Origin: Cupriavidus lacunae
Lineage (GTDB): Bacteria; Pseudomonadota; Gammaproteobacteria; Burkholderiales; Burkholderiaceae
NCBI RefSeq assembly: GCF_003353055.1
Contig: NZ_QKWJ01000074.1
Coordinates: forward strand, 1 to 36,168
Direction: 5' to 3'
Length of the DNA stretch: 36,168 nucleotides
The notes below the pieces were generated by a model. The model ran no database searches. It was not told the DNA's origin and saw nothing but the letters and a program-made list of their open reading frames with translations. The translations under genes were made by a program, and so were the position numbers. Of the stretch, positions 15,471-24,048 are shown piece after piece; the stretch's first letter is position 1, and every line of letters begins with the position of its first letter.

Positions 15471-16847
15471 TCAATTCCCAGCAATCGTCATCTGCTCAAG
15501 CAGGATCGACCCGGTTTCCTTGGTGCCGCGCACCAGCGCATCCGCGCCGATAGCGACGATCTGCTGGAACATCTCGGCCATATTGCCGGCGATGGTGATT
15601 TCCTCCACGGGGTACTGGATCACGCCATTCTCGACCCAGTAGCCCGACGCGCCGCGCGAATAGTCGCCGGTCACGTAGTTGACGCCCTGCCCCATCAGCT
15701 CGGTCACCAGCAGGCCGGTGCCGAGCTTGCGCAGCATGGCCGGGAAGTCGTCGCCGGGCTGGGTCAGGCTGCTCGACAGCGTCAGGTTGTGCGAGCCGCC
15801 GGCGTTGCCGGTGGTCTGCATGCCGAGCTTGCGTGCGGAATAGGTCGACAGGAAATAGCCCTGCACCACGCCGTCGCGCACCACGTCGCGGGCGCGGGTG
15901 CGCACGCCTTCCTCGTCGAACGGGGCGCTACCCATGGCGCCGGGGGTATGCGGCTGTTCATGGATCTGGATGTGCGGGGCGAACACGGCCTGGCCCAGGG
16001 AATCGCACAGGAAGGTGGACTTGCGGTACAGCGCGCCGCCTGACACCGCCTGCACGAAGGCGCCCAGCAGCCCCGCGGCCAGCGGCGCCTCGAACAGCAC
16101 CGGGCAGCGGCGCGTGGACAGCTGGCGCGCCTGCAGCCGCGCCAGCGCGCGCTCGGCGGCGTAGCGGCCGATGTCCTCGGGCGCGGCCAGTGCCAGCGGC
16201 GAGCGTTTGGACGAATACCAGTCATCGCGCTGCATGCCGCTGCCGCTGCCGGCGATCGGCGCGCACGAGATGAAATGGCGCGAATACGGGTAACCGCCCG
16301 AGAAGCCGCGCGTGGTCGCCAGCACGAACTGCGAATGCTGCGCCGACACGCTGGCGCCGTCGCTGTTGCGGATGCGCGGCGACACCGCGAAGGCCGCGGC
16401 CTCGGCGCGGGTGGCGATGTCGATGGCGCGCTCGGCGTCGAGCGCCCACGGATGGAACAGGCTCAGGTCCTGCGGCGCGCGTTCCAGCAGCTCTTCCTCG
16501 GCCAGGCCGGCGCAGTCATCCTCGGCCGTGAAACGGGCGATGTTGTAGGCCGCCTCGGCCGTGGCGCGCAGCGCGGCCGGCGAGAAGTCCGAGGTGCTGG
16601 CATTGCCGCGGCGCTTGCCGATCATCACCGTGACCCCGACCACCTTGTCGCGGTTCTGCTCGATGGTCTCGACCTGCCCCTTGCGCACCGACACCGACAG
16701 GCCGCTGCCCTCGGAGATCTCGGTGGCGGCGTCGGTCGCGCCCAGTTCGCGTGCCACGCGCAGCACATCGGCGGCCATCTCGCTGAGCTGGGCCTGGGTG
16801 TAGGTGAAATGCGCGGTCTGTTCGGCGATCTGGTCCATGTGGTCCAT
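15471..16847 (-). CDS. pmbA: Metalloprotease-family protein PmbA/TldE
   Basis: A 458-residue cytosolic protein of the U62 TldD/PmbA family, the non-catalytic partner of TldD in a protease that trims peptides and antitoxins such as CcdA and matures microcin B17. Visible family features: VSVRKGQVETIEQNRDKVVG near the N-terminus, GKRRGNASTSD, the SPLALAAPEDIGRYAAERAL segment, ATTRGFSGGY, FDEEGVRTR and the C-terminal TGDYSRGASGYWVENGVIQY and VEEITIAGNM. ATG 16847 is used; ATG at 16838 is an alternative. It is divergent from darP, a common arrangement in this bacterial group. It converges with folA across the giant palindrome. Confidence 0.95.
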   Translation of the reverse strand: MDHMDQIAEQTAHFTYTQAQLSEMAADVLRVARELGATDAATEISEGSGLSVSVRKGQVETIEQNRDKVVGVTVMIGKRRGNASTSDFSPAALRATAEAAYNIARFTAEDDCAGLAEEELLERAPQDLSLFHPWALDAERAIDIATRAEAAAFAVSPRIRNSDGASVSAQHSQFVLATTRGFSGGYPYSRHFISCAPIAGSGSGMQRDDWYSSKRSPLALAAPEDIGRYAAERALARLQARQLSTRRCPVLFEAPLAAGLLGAFVQAVSGGALYRKSTFLCDSLGQAVFAPHIQIHEQPHTPGAMGSAPFDEEGVRTRARDVVRDGVVQGYFLSTYSARKLGMQTTGNAGGSHNLTLSSSLTQPGDDFPAMLRKLGTGLLVTELMGQGVNYVTGDYSRGASGYWVENGVIQYPVEEITIAGNMAEMFQQIVAIGADALVRGTKETGSILLEQMTIAGN

Positions 16848-16905
16848 GCTGGGCGGGTGTCATCAAAAGTCCAAGCGGCAATCATAGCAAGATAAAATGC
16901 CGGGC

Positions 16906-17517
16906 ATGACGCGAAATTCCCGTAACCCACAAGGCTCGCGCTTTCCCGGAGGCTTTGCGCCCGAACCGGAAGACGACGAACCGAAAAGCAAGTCGCAGCG
17001 CAAGCGCGACATGACCGCCCTGCAGGATCTTGGCGCCGAACTCGAGGCGCTGGCCAAGGACCGCCTGGCGCGCGTGCCCATGCCCGAAGCGCTGGCCGAC
17101 GCCATCCACCAGGCGCGCCGCATCAACAGCCATGAAGGCAAGCGCCGCCAGATGCAGTTCGTGGGCAAGATCATGCGCGGCCTCGAGGACGAAGAGGTCG
17201 AGGTGATCCGGCAAGCGCTGGAGGGCTTCAAAGGCACCAGCAAGGCCGAGACCGCCCGCATGCACCTGATCGAGCGCTGGCGCGAACTGCTGCTGGCCGA
17301 CGACGCGGCGCTGACGCGCTTCCTGGCCGAGCATCCCGGCATCGACGTGCAGGCGCTGCGCAACACCATCCGCAACGCGCGCAAGGAGAAAGAGCAAAGC
17401 AAGCCGCCGCGCTATTTCCGCGAGCTGTTCCAGGCGATCAAGACAGCGCTCGACGTGAAGGATGGCAAGGGCGCTGCCACGGAGGGCCACCCCCCTACCC
17501 CGGAGCCCGAGGCATGA
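16906..17517 (+). CDS. darP: Ribosome-associated protein DarP (YjgA, DUF615)
   Basis: A small helical protein that helps late assembly of the 50S ribosomal subunit. It has 203 residues from ATG 16906; ATG 16897 would add three. Family features: KSKSQRKRDMTALQDLGAEL at the start of the domain, LADAIHQARRINSHEGKRRQ, MQFVGKIMRG, and HLIERWRELLL and FLAEHPGID near the end. It is highly charged and has an acidic Pro-rich tail. It starts about 60 bp from divergent pmbA and overlaps mog by ATGA (17514-17517), so it is the first gene of a two-gene unit. Confidence 0.94.
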   Translation: MTRNSRNPQGSRFPGGFAPEPEDDEPKSKSQRKRDMTALQDLGAELEALAKDRLARVPMPEALADAIHQARRINSHEGKRRQMQFVGKIMRGLEDEEVEVIRQALEGFKGTSKAETARMHLIERWRELLLADDAALTRFLAEHPGIDVQALRNTIRNARKEKEQSKPPRYFRELFQAIKTALDVKDGKGAATEGHPPTPEPEA

Positions 17518-18152
17518 CCCAGACCACCCAGCCGGTTGTCCGTAACCATCCCGACGAACTCGTTGTCGGCTTCGTGTCGATCTCGGACCGCGCCTCGGCC
17601 GGCACCTACCAGGACGAAGGCATCCCGGCGCTGCGCGAGTGGTTCGGGCGCACGCTGACCTCGCCCTGGCAGGCGGTGGAGCGCCTGATCCCGGACGAAC
17701 AGGCGCAGATCTCGCGCACGCTGATCGACCTGGTCGACGTGGCCGGCTGCGACCTGGTATTGACCACCGGCGGCACCGGCCCGGCGCGCCGCGACGTGAC
17801 GCCCGAGGCCACGCTGGCCGTGGGCACCAAGGAAATGCCCGGCTTTGGCGAGCAGATGCGCCAGGTCAGCCTGCATTTCGTGCCGACCGCGATCCTGTCG
17901 CGCCAGGTGGCGGTGATCCGCGAGACCGCCAGCCGCGCCGCGCTGATCATCAACCTGCCCGGCCAGCCGCGCGCGATCCGCGAGACCCTGGAAGGCCTGC
18001 GCGACGCTGACGGCAAGTCCGTGGTGCAAGGGATCTTTGCTGCGGTGCCGTATTGCATCGACCTGATCGGCGGCCCCTACATGGAAACCGACGAGGCCAT
18101 GGTCAAGGCCTGGCGCCCGAAAAACGCCGTGCGCGCCAAGCCCGCGGCATAA
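17514..18152 (+). CDS. mog: Molybdopterin adenylyltransferase
   Basis: It adenylates molybdopterin before molybdate insertion in molybdenum-cofactor synthesis. The protein has 212 residues with the MoaB/Mog fold. Diagnostic segments are SISDRASAGTYQDEGIPAL, LTTGGTGPARRDVTPEAT (the molybdopterin-binding loop), MPGFGEQMR, LSRQVAVIRE and the terminal VPYCIDLIGG. The ATG overlaps the darP stop, implying translational coupling. There is no functional link to darP. The length fits Mog rather than MoaB. Confidence 0.94.
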   Translation: MTQTTQPVVRNHPDELVVGFVSISDRASAGTYQDEGIPALREWFGRTLTSPWQAVERLIPDEQAQISRTLIDLVDVAGCDLVLTTGGTGPARRDVTPEATLAVGTKEMPGFGEQMRQVSLHFVPTAILSRQVAVIRETASRAALIINLPGQPRAIRETLEGLRDADGKSVVQGIFAAVPYCIDLIGGPYMETDEAMVKAWRPKNAVRAKPAA

Positions 18153-18199
18153 GCAACCCGCCCGCCGGCGAACGCCGCGCGGGCGCCCTCCCCCCCGCC

Positions 18200-19081
18200 T
18201 CAGCGCAAGCCCAGGTACAGCCCCACCGGCACGAACACCACCGCGGCGATATTGCCCAGCAGCACGATCGACGCCACCTGGTCCGGCTCCTGCCGGAAGT
18301 GGTCCGCCACCAGGAAGTTCAGCACCGCTGGCGGCAGCGCGGCAAACACAAAGAGCAGGCCACGCTGCAGTTCGGTCAGTGGCACCCACTGCGCCAGCAG
18401 CAGCGCCACCGCAATGCCCGTCAGCGGACAGGCTGCGGCGCCCACCAGGCCCATGCCCCAGTTGCGCAGGCTCACGTCCTTCATGCGCACGCCCAGCGCG
18501 AACAGCATCAGCGGCACGGTGGCATCGCCCAACAGCTTGACCGACTGGTAGACCGGGTCGGGCAGCGTGAACCACGGCCGCGCCAGCGCCAGCCCCACCC
18601 CCGCCACGGTGGCCAGCACCATGGGGTTGCGCGCGATCTGCGCCAGCGACGCATGCCGGTTGACGATCTTCATGCCAAGGGTGAAGTGCATCAGGTTCGA
18701 CGCCGCGAACAGCGCCACCGCCGGCGCCAGGCCGGCCGGGCCGAAGGCGAACACCGACAGCGGCAGGCCCATATTGCCGCAGTTGTTGAACATCATCGGC
18801 GGCACGAAGGTGCGCGGATCGACCTTCAGCAGCCGCGCCATACCCCAGGCCAGCAGGCCGGAGCCCAGCACCACCGCCACCGCGCAGCCCAGCAGCACCA
18901 GCTGGTCGGCCAGCACGAAATCCTTGCTGACGAAGGCCGACACCACCAGCAGCGGCGCGATCACCTCCAGCGTGGCGCGGTTGATGCCCGCCATGTCCGG
19001 GTGGGCCTTGCGCCCGTACAGCCACCCGACCAGGATGATCAGGATGACCGGGGTGATGATGCTGAAAATGCGCTCAAGCAT
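18200..19081 (-). CDS. AEC (auxin efflux carrier) family transporter
   Basis: A 293-residue membrane protein with about eight to ten hydrophobic segments. The AEC signature in the middle is PPMMFNNCGNMGLPLSVFAF, with LPPAVLNFLVADHF in the last third. Family members export or exchange organic acids such as malate; the substrate cannot be read from sequence. It starts at 19081 (ATG) and lies about 120 bp downstream of orn on the same strand. The short gap before it has no clear terminator, so partial co-transcription with orn is possible. Confidence 0.9.
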   Translation of the reverse strand: MLERIFSIITPVILIILVGWLYGRKAHPDMAGINRATLEVIAPLLVVSAFVSKDFVLADQLVLLGCAVAVVLGSGLLAWGMARLLKVDPRTFVPPMMFNNCGNMGLPLSVFAFGPAGLAPAVALFAASNLMHFTLGMKIVNRHASLAQIARNPMVLATVAGVGLALARPWFTLPDPVYQSVKLLGDATVPLMLFALGVRMKDVSLRNWGMGLVGAAACPLTGIAVALLLAQWVPLTELQRGLLFVFAALPPAVLNFLVADHFRQEPDQVASIVLLGNIAAVVFVPVGLYLGLR

Positions 19082-19202
19082 GGGCAGGCGGGCGGGGCGC
19101 GCCCCGGGCAGCGCGCGGCGTCCGGCGGCGGCAACGCGGCCGCCCGGTGCGGACGGCCCGTCGGTTATGGTGGGTTGTCGTCAGGGGAGCGGCCGGCCCC
19201 GG

Positions 19203-19829
19203 TTATTGCGCCGGGGTGTCGGCGGCCGGTGCATCGGCAGCGGGTGCCGCGCCCGGCACGGTGTGACGGATAAAGTGCGTGCGGTAGTAGCGCAGCTCTT
19301 CGACCGATTCCAGGATATCGGCCAGCGCCGTGTGCAGCTGGCGCTTGATAAAGCCCTTGTGGATGGCCGGCTCCCAGCGCTTGCACAGTTCCTTCAGCGT
19401 CGACACGTCCAGGTTGCGGTAATGGAAGAACGACTCCAGCTTGGGCATGTAGCGCGCCATGAAGCGGCGGTCCTGGCAGATCGAGTTGCCGCACATCGGC
19501 GACTTGCCGGCCGGCACCCAGCGCTTGAGGAAGGCCAGCAGCTCGGCCTCGGCCTGCTCTTCGGTCAGGGTCGATGCCTTGACCTTGTCGATCAGGCCCG
19601 AGCGGCCGTGGGTGCCCTTGTTCCAGTTGTCCATGCCGTTTAGCACGGCATCGCTCTGGTGGATCACCAGCACGGGGCCTTCGGCCAGGATATTGAGTTC
19701 GGAGTCGGTAATGACGATCGCTATTTCGATGATGCGGTCGGTATCCGGCTGCAGGCCGGTCATTTCCATGTCCAGCCAGATCAGGTTATTTTCACTCTTG
19801 ACGGATTTGACGGCGGCTTGGCTTGTCAT
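19203..19829 (-). CDS. orn: Oligoribonuclease
   Basis: A 3'-5' exoribonuclease that degrades RNA dinucleotides and pGpG, completing RNA turnover and c-di-GMP breakdown. It has 208 residues, longer than the usual 180 or so because of a C-terminal Ala/Pro/Asp tail (PGAAPAADAPAADTPAQ). DEDDh exonuclease motifs: IWLDMEMTGL (Asp, Glu), GNSICQDRRF (Asp) and HTALADILES (His, Asp). The start at 19829 is set by family homology; the ribosome site is weak. It is divergent from the M48 peptidase gene at 20054, as often seen in related bacteria. Confidence 0.96.
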   Translation of the reverse strand: MTSQAAVKSVKSENNLIWLDMEMTGLQPDTDRIIEIAIVITDSELNILAEGPVLVIHQSDAVLNGMDNWNKGTHGRSGLIDKVKASTLTEEQAEAELLAFLKRWVPAGKSPMCGNSICQDRRFMARYMPKLESFFHYRNLDVSTLKELCKRWEPAIHKGFIKRQLHTALADILESVEELRYYRTHFIRHTVPGAAPAADAPAADTPAQ

Positions 19830-20053
19830 CGGGACTGCGGAAGATAGGGATTTCAGGGAAGCGGCCGCGGCTGGGCCGGGCGCGAACAATTTATAATTCT
19901 CGCATATCCGTCCGGGATGGCCGTTTGCGCACCAGCGCCGGGCCGTTTTCCGGATATCCCGGACCGCCGCCTGCCCCACCCCGGGATCCGGCGGTCCCAA
20001 CGGACGCCCGCCGCGCACAATGCCGGGCGCCCGCACCCACAAGGCTCTTGCCG

Positions 20054-21301
20054 ATGTTCACGATTGTCTTTCTCGCCGCCCTGGTGCTGATGGTGCTGAC
20101 CAAGCTCTGGCTGGCCGCCCGCCAGGTCGGGCATGTGGCGCGGCACCGCAATGCGGTGCCGGCGCGGTTTGCCGACACCATCACCCTGGCCTCGCACCAG
20201 AAGGCCGCCGACTACACCATCGCCCGCACCCGGCTGTCGATGCTGGAAGTGCTGGCCGGCGCCGCGGTGCTGATCGGCTTCACCATGCTGGGCGGGCTGC
20301 AGTGGCTCAATCAGTTCTGGCTGGACACTTTCGGCCCGGGCTATGCCTACGGCGTGGCGCTGGTGGCCAGCGTGGCGCTGATCGGCGGGCTGGTCGACCT
20401 GCCCTTCTCGCTGTACGGCCAGTTCGGCATCGAGGAGCGCTTCGGCTTCAACAAGATGACCTTCGGCCTGTGGCTGGCCGACATGGCCAAGATGCTGGTG
20501 GTCGCGTGCGCACTGGGCCTGCCGCTGCTGCTGGCGGTGCTGTGGCTGATGGAGCGCGCCGGCTCGCTGTGGTGGGTCTGGACCTGGCTGGTGTGGATGG
20601 CGTTCAACCTGTTCCTGCTGGTGGTGTTCCCGACCTTTATCGCGCCGCTGTTCAACAAGTTCGAGCCGCTGACCGATGAGTCGCTGCGCCAGCGCATCGA
20701 GGCGCTGATGCAGCGCTGCGGCTTTGCCAGCAAGGGCCTGTTCGTGATGGACGGCAGCAAGCGCAGCGCCCACGGCAATGCGTACTTCACCGGCTTTGGC
20801 GCCGCCAAGCGCATTGTCTTCTTCGACACGCTGCTGTCACGCCTGTCGGGCGACGAGATCGAGGCGGTGCTGGCGCATGAGCTGGGCCACTTCAAGCGCC
20901 GCCACGTGGCCAAGCGCATCGTCGTCACCTTTGCGCTGAGCCTGGTGCTCCTGGCGCTGCTGGGCTGGCTGGCCACGCGCAGCTGGTTCTACACCGGGCT
21001 GGGCGTGGTGCCCAACCTCGGCGTGTCCAACAGCGCGCTGGCGCTGGTGCTGTTCTTCCTGACGCTGCCGGTCTTCACCTTCTTGCTGGGGCCGCTGTCG
21101 AGCCAATCGTCGCGCCGCCATGAGTTCGAGGCCGACGCCTTTGCCGCGGACCAGACCGACGCCGGACACCTGGCGTCGGCGCTGGTGAAGCTGTACAAGG
21201 ACAACGCCTCGACGCTGACGCCCGACCCGCTCTACAGCGCCTTCTACTACTCGCATCCGCCCGCCGCGCAGCGGATCGACCGACTGCTGGCGCACGCATG
21301 A
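20054..21301 (+). CDS. M48 family metallopeptidase, Ste24/CAAX-protease type
   Basis: A 415-residue integral membrane zinc protease. It has several hydrophobic segments, FNKFEPL and DGSKRSAHGNAYFTGFG before the catalytic helix, the zinc motif HELGHFKRRH (HExxH), and the third ligand region HEFEADAFA. The full-length Ste24 architecture (N-terminal membrane bundle plus M48 domain) separates it from the shorter HtpX. Bacteria lack prenylated CAAX proteins, so the role is probably membrane-protein quality control. The start at 20054 follows AAGG. It overlaps rsgA by ATGA (21298-21301). Confidence 0.93.
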   Translation: MFTIVFLAALVLMVLTKLWLAARQVGHVARHRNAVPARFADTITLASHQKAADYTIARTRLSMLEVLAGAAVLIGFTMLGGLQWLNQFWLDTFGPGYAYGVALVASVALIGGLVDLPFSLYGQFGIEERFGFNKMTFGLWLADMAKMLVVACALGLPLLLAVLWLMERAGSLWWVWTWLVWMAFNLFLLVVFPTFIAPLFNKFEPLTDESLRQRIEALMQRCGFASKGLFVMDGSKRSAHGNAYFTGFGAAKRIVFFDTLLSRLSGDEIEAVLAHELGHFKRRHVAKRIVVTFALSLVLLALLGWLATRSWFYTGLGVVPNLGVSNSALALVLFFLTLPVFTFLLGPLSSQSSRRHEFEADAFAADQTDAGHLASALVKLYKDNASTLTPDPLYSAFYYSHPPAAQRIDRLLAHA

Positions 21302-22269
21302 GCCGCGCCGCGCGTCACCGCAACGCCGGCGGCGGCACCAATGCCGGCACGACGACCGAATCCGCGCTGATCATCGCCGCCCACGGCCGCCACTATGTGG
21401 TCGAGCTGGACGACGGCACGCGCATGCATGCCTTCCCGCGCGGCAAGAAGAGCGACTGCGCGGTGGGCGACCATGTCAGCGTGGAGCGCGCCGCCGCCGA
21501 CCAGTGCGTGATCACCAGGGCCTCGGCACGCAAGAACCTGCTGCACCGCTCCGACCAGTTCAAGTCCAAGCTGTTGGCCGCCAATATCGACCAGGTCATC
21601 ATCGTACTGGCCACCGAGCCGGGCTTCTCCGAAGACCTGCTGGGGCGCGCGCTGGTGTCGGCCGAGGCGCTGGAGATCCGGCCGCTGATCGTGCTCAACA
21701 AGACCGACCTGCCCGACCGGCTGGAGGAAGCGCGCGGCCGCCTGGCACTGTACCGCGATCTGGGCTACGACACGCTGGAGCTGTCGGTGCGCGCCGACCC
21801 GGCGCAAGCGCTGGCCACGCTCAAGCCGCGCCTGGCGGGACTGGCCAGCATCCTGATCGGACAGTCGGGCATGGGCAAGTCGTCATTGCTGAACCTGCTG
21901 ATTCCGGGCGTCGATGCGCAGACCCGCGAGATCTCGGCCAAGCTCGATTCAGGGAAGCACACCACCACCTTCACCCGGCTCTATCACCTGCCGGCTGACT
22001 GGGGCACGGTGGACGGCCGCCTGGGGGCGCTGATCGACTCACCGGGCTTCCAGGAGTTCGGCCTGTACCACCTCAGCGAAGGCATGCTGGAACGCGCCTT
22101 CCCTGAGTTCCGGCCGCTGCTGACCGAGTGCCGCTTCTACAACTGCCACCACGTCAACGAACCCGGCTGCGGCGTGCTGGCCGCGGTGGCATCCGGCGCC
22201 ATTTCCGAGCGCCGCCACCAGCTCTACACGCAGCTGCTGCACGAATCCAACCAGCAGAAACCTTGGTGA
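21298..22269 (+). CDS. rsgA: Ribosome small-subunit-dependent GTPase RsgA
   Basis: A circularly permuted GTPase that checks 30S subunit maturation. It has 323 residues: OB fold (about 20-95), then G4 NKTD (134-137) before G1 GQSGMGKS (188-195) and G3 DSPG (247-250), confirming the permuted order. A C-terminal zinc knuckle follows (CRFYNCHHVNEPGC). The ATG overlaps the stop of the M48 gene, so translation is coupled. A small DUF2007-like gene follows after 43 bp. The N-terminal Gly/Asn-rich stretch of about 18 residues looks disordered. Confidence 0.97.
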   Translation: MSRAARHRNAGGGTNAGTTTESALIIAAHGRHYVVELDDGTRMHAFPRGKKSDCAVGDHVSVERAAADQCVITRASARKNLLHRSDQFKSKLLAANIDQVIIVLATEPGFSEDLLGRALVSAEALEIRPLIVLNKTDLPDRLEEARGRLALYRDLGYDTLELSVRADPAQALATLKPRLAGLASILIGQSGMGKSSLLNLLIPGVDAQTREISAKLDSGKHTTTFTRLYHLPADWGTVDGRLGALIDSPGFQEFGLYHLSEGMLERAFPEFRPLLTECRFYNCHHVNEPGCGVLAAVASGAISERRHQLYTQLLHESNQQKPW

Positions 22270-22312
22270 AGGCGTGGTAAGGTAAGTGCACCTGGGTTCC
22301 CGGTGCGCTGCC

Positions 22313-22618
22313 ATGAAACTGCTGCTGTCCGCCACTTCCCTCGTCCATGCGGCCCATTGCCGGAACGTCCTGCGGGCGGCCGGCATCCGCGCGGAATTGC
22401 GCAATACCTGGCTTGCCGGCGCGACCGGCGAGATCCCGTTCCGGGAGAGTGCGCCACAGGTGTGGCTGGTGGATGATGAGATGGAAGCGCAGGCGTGGGC
22501 GGTGCTCAATGCGGCTGCCAATCCGGTGCCGGGGCCCAGCTGGCAATGCCGCCATTGCCTGGAATGGCATGAGGCACAATTCGGCGCTTGCTGGCGCTGT
22601 GGGGCGGCGCGGGACTAG
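22313..22618 (+). CDS. DUF2007-like small protein with C-terminal zinc ribbon
   Basis: A 101-residue protein. The first 70 residues resemble the DUF2007 'putative signal transducing' domain (HAAHCRNVLRAAGIRAELRN, VWLVDDEMEAQAWAVL). The end carries two CxxC pairs (CRHC and CWRC) that would bind zinc. The ATG at 22313 gives the full domain; an in-frame upstream codon lacks a ribosome site. It lies 43 bp after rsgA and is probably the last gene of that unit. The biochemical role is unknown. Confidence 0.75.
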   Translation: MKLLLSATSLVHAAHCRNVLRAAGIRAELRNTWLAGATGEIPFRESAPQVWLVDDEMEAQAWAVLNAAANPVPGPSWQCRHCLEWHEAQFGACWRCGAARD

Positions 22619-22695
22619 GGTACTGGTTGGTCCGCGAATGTGGTTGGGCTGTGGCTCTTGGCGAGCTTCCTTTTCCCTGGCCGGGCATTTGGGCT

Positions 22696-22827
22696 GATTC
22701 CAATGTGGTCGCTGATCGACCGCCCTGGTTTCGCCCCTAAAGGGGCGAGTCACTTTTGTCCAAGCGACAAAAGTAACCCGCCCAGCAGGGCGGAACCGGG
22801 CCGTCGACCTACGACAACATTGGAATC
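22696..22827. repeat. Dispersed palindromic repeat, copy D, with outer arms
   Basis: The core at 22745-22797 matches copies A-C: hairpin CTTTTGTC/GACAAAAG, then CCCGCCCAGCAGGGCGGAACC in two pieces. Here an outer inverted repeat is visible: GATTCCAATGT (22696-22706) pairs exactly with 22817-22827, and pairing extends inward with mismatches. A further hairpin CGCCCCTAAAGGGGCG lies at 22732-22747. It sits between two converging genes (DUF2007-like and CobD/CbiB-like). Confidence 0.82.
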
Positions 22828-22864
22828 GACCCAAGAAGCCGAACCAACCCTAACAAAACACTAC

Positions 22865-23869
22865 TCAACCCACCCAAAGCGCCAGCGACAGCATGGCAAG
22901 CAACAGCATCCACAGCACCACCGCGCGCCACACCAGACCCACGGCCGACTGCAGCGTGCGCACGCCGGGCTCGGCGCCGAACTCGGGCGGCGCCGGTTCC
23001 GGGCCGCCGCTGCCGTCATCCGCCGCATCCATGCCGGGCGCGTAGTCCACGGCCGGGCCGGCCAGGCTGGCGCGCAGCACCACGGTGGAATCGTCCTCGG
23101 CCAGCGGCGTGCCCAGGCGCACGCCCAGCGCCCCGCCCCCGCTGGCAAGCAGGATGCCGTTGACGGCATCGTTCCACTTGCGCGCGTGGTTGCGCCAGGC
23201 GTAGACCGCGTCCTCGAAGTTGCCGACGATAGCAAAGCCGATCGACGTCAGCCGCGACGGAATCCAGTCCAGCACATAGAAGGCGCGCGCCGCGAAGCGG
23301 CCCAGCGCCGGGCTGCGCTCGGTCGAGGGCAGGCTCCAGTGGCGGCCGAGGTATTCGGCGGTGCGGTACAGCACCACGCCGCCAGGACCGATCGGCACCA
23401 GGAACCAGAAGAACACGCCAAACACATGCCGGTGCACGGCGACGATCGCCGCTTCGAGCGTGTGCCGCACGATCTCGGAGACCGGCATCTCGACCGTGTC
23501 CAGGCCGGTCCATTCGTGCAGCAGCGCGCGCGCGGCATGGACATCGTCGCGGTTCAGCGCTTCGTGGATATCGGTGAAGTAGTGGCTGAACTGGCGAAAG
23601 CCCAGCGTCATGTACAGCACCAGCACGTTCCAGGCGAGCGTCAGCGCCACGCTGATCGAGGCCAGCAGGTAGTGCACCACCATCACCGCCAGGGTCAGGG
23701 GCAGGACCACGGTCAGCCAGGCCAGCGCGGCGTCGCGCGGGCGGCCGGTGTCGAAGGCGTGTTCCGCGCGGTCGCCGAGGGCGCGCACGATCTCGTGGAT
23801 CGGGTTGTTGCGGCCCAGGGCGCGGAACTGTTCAGCGATCAGCGCCAGGAGAATGGAAACAAAGGTCAT
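22865..23869 (-). CDS. CobD/CbiB-family membrane protein
   Basis: A 334-residue membrane protein of the CobD/CbiB (adenosylcobinamide-phosphate synthase) family, judged from the overall plan: an N-terminal segment IAEQFRALGRNNPIHEIVRA, several membrane helices, FSHYFTDIHEALNRDDVHAA, a central GPGGVVLYRTAEYLGRHW, and WNDAVNGILLASGGGALGVR. No other cobalamin genes are near, and such stand-alone family members are common in this group, so cobinamide synthesis is not certain (AmpE-like roles are possible). ATG 23869 starts the family alignment; the frame is open further to 23962. Confidence 0.8.
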   Translation of the reverse strand: MTFVSILLALIAEQFRALGRNNPIHEIVRALGDRAEHAFDTGRPRDAALAWLTVVLPLTLAVMVVHYLLASISVALTLAWNVLVLYMTLGFRQFSHYFTDIHEALNRDDVHAARALLHEWTGLDTVEMPVSEIVRHTLEAAIVAVHRHVFGVFFWFLVPIGPGGVVLYRTAEYLGRHWSLPSTERSPALGRFAARAFYVLDWIPSRLTSIGFAIVGNFEDAVYAWRNHARKWNDAVNGILLASGGGALGVRLGTPLAEDDSTVVLRASLAGPAVDYAPGMDAADDGSGGPEPAPPEFGAEPGVRTLQSAVGLVWRAVVLWMLLLAMLSLALWVG

Positions 23870-23995
23870 CTTGGTACGGGGTGTTCCAAGGGCACGCCCG
23901 GCCCGTTCGGGCTTGCCGGCGATGTGCCGGCGCAGGCGCAATACATAGCGAGAAGATAGCACAGCGCTACCTGCCGGGGCCCGGCGCGACGCGCA

Positions 23996-24024
23996 AAAAG
24001 CAAAAGCCCGCCATCAGGCGGGCT
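23996..24024 (-). terminator. Terminator after the pirin gene
   Basis: On the minus strand AGCCCGCC, loop TGAT, GGCGGGCT is followed by TTTGCTTTTT. Stem at 24005-24012/24017-24024. Confidence 0.85.
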
Positions 24025-24048
24025 CTCGCGTGCGGCAAGGAACGATGC

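Noticed and set aside
17412..19025. Open frame of 537 codons on the minus strand
   Set aside because: It overlaps mog antisense and the AEC gene in another frame; low-complexity Gly/Ala/Arg composition.
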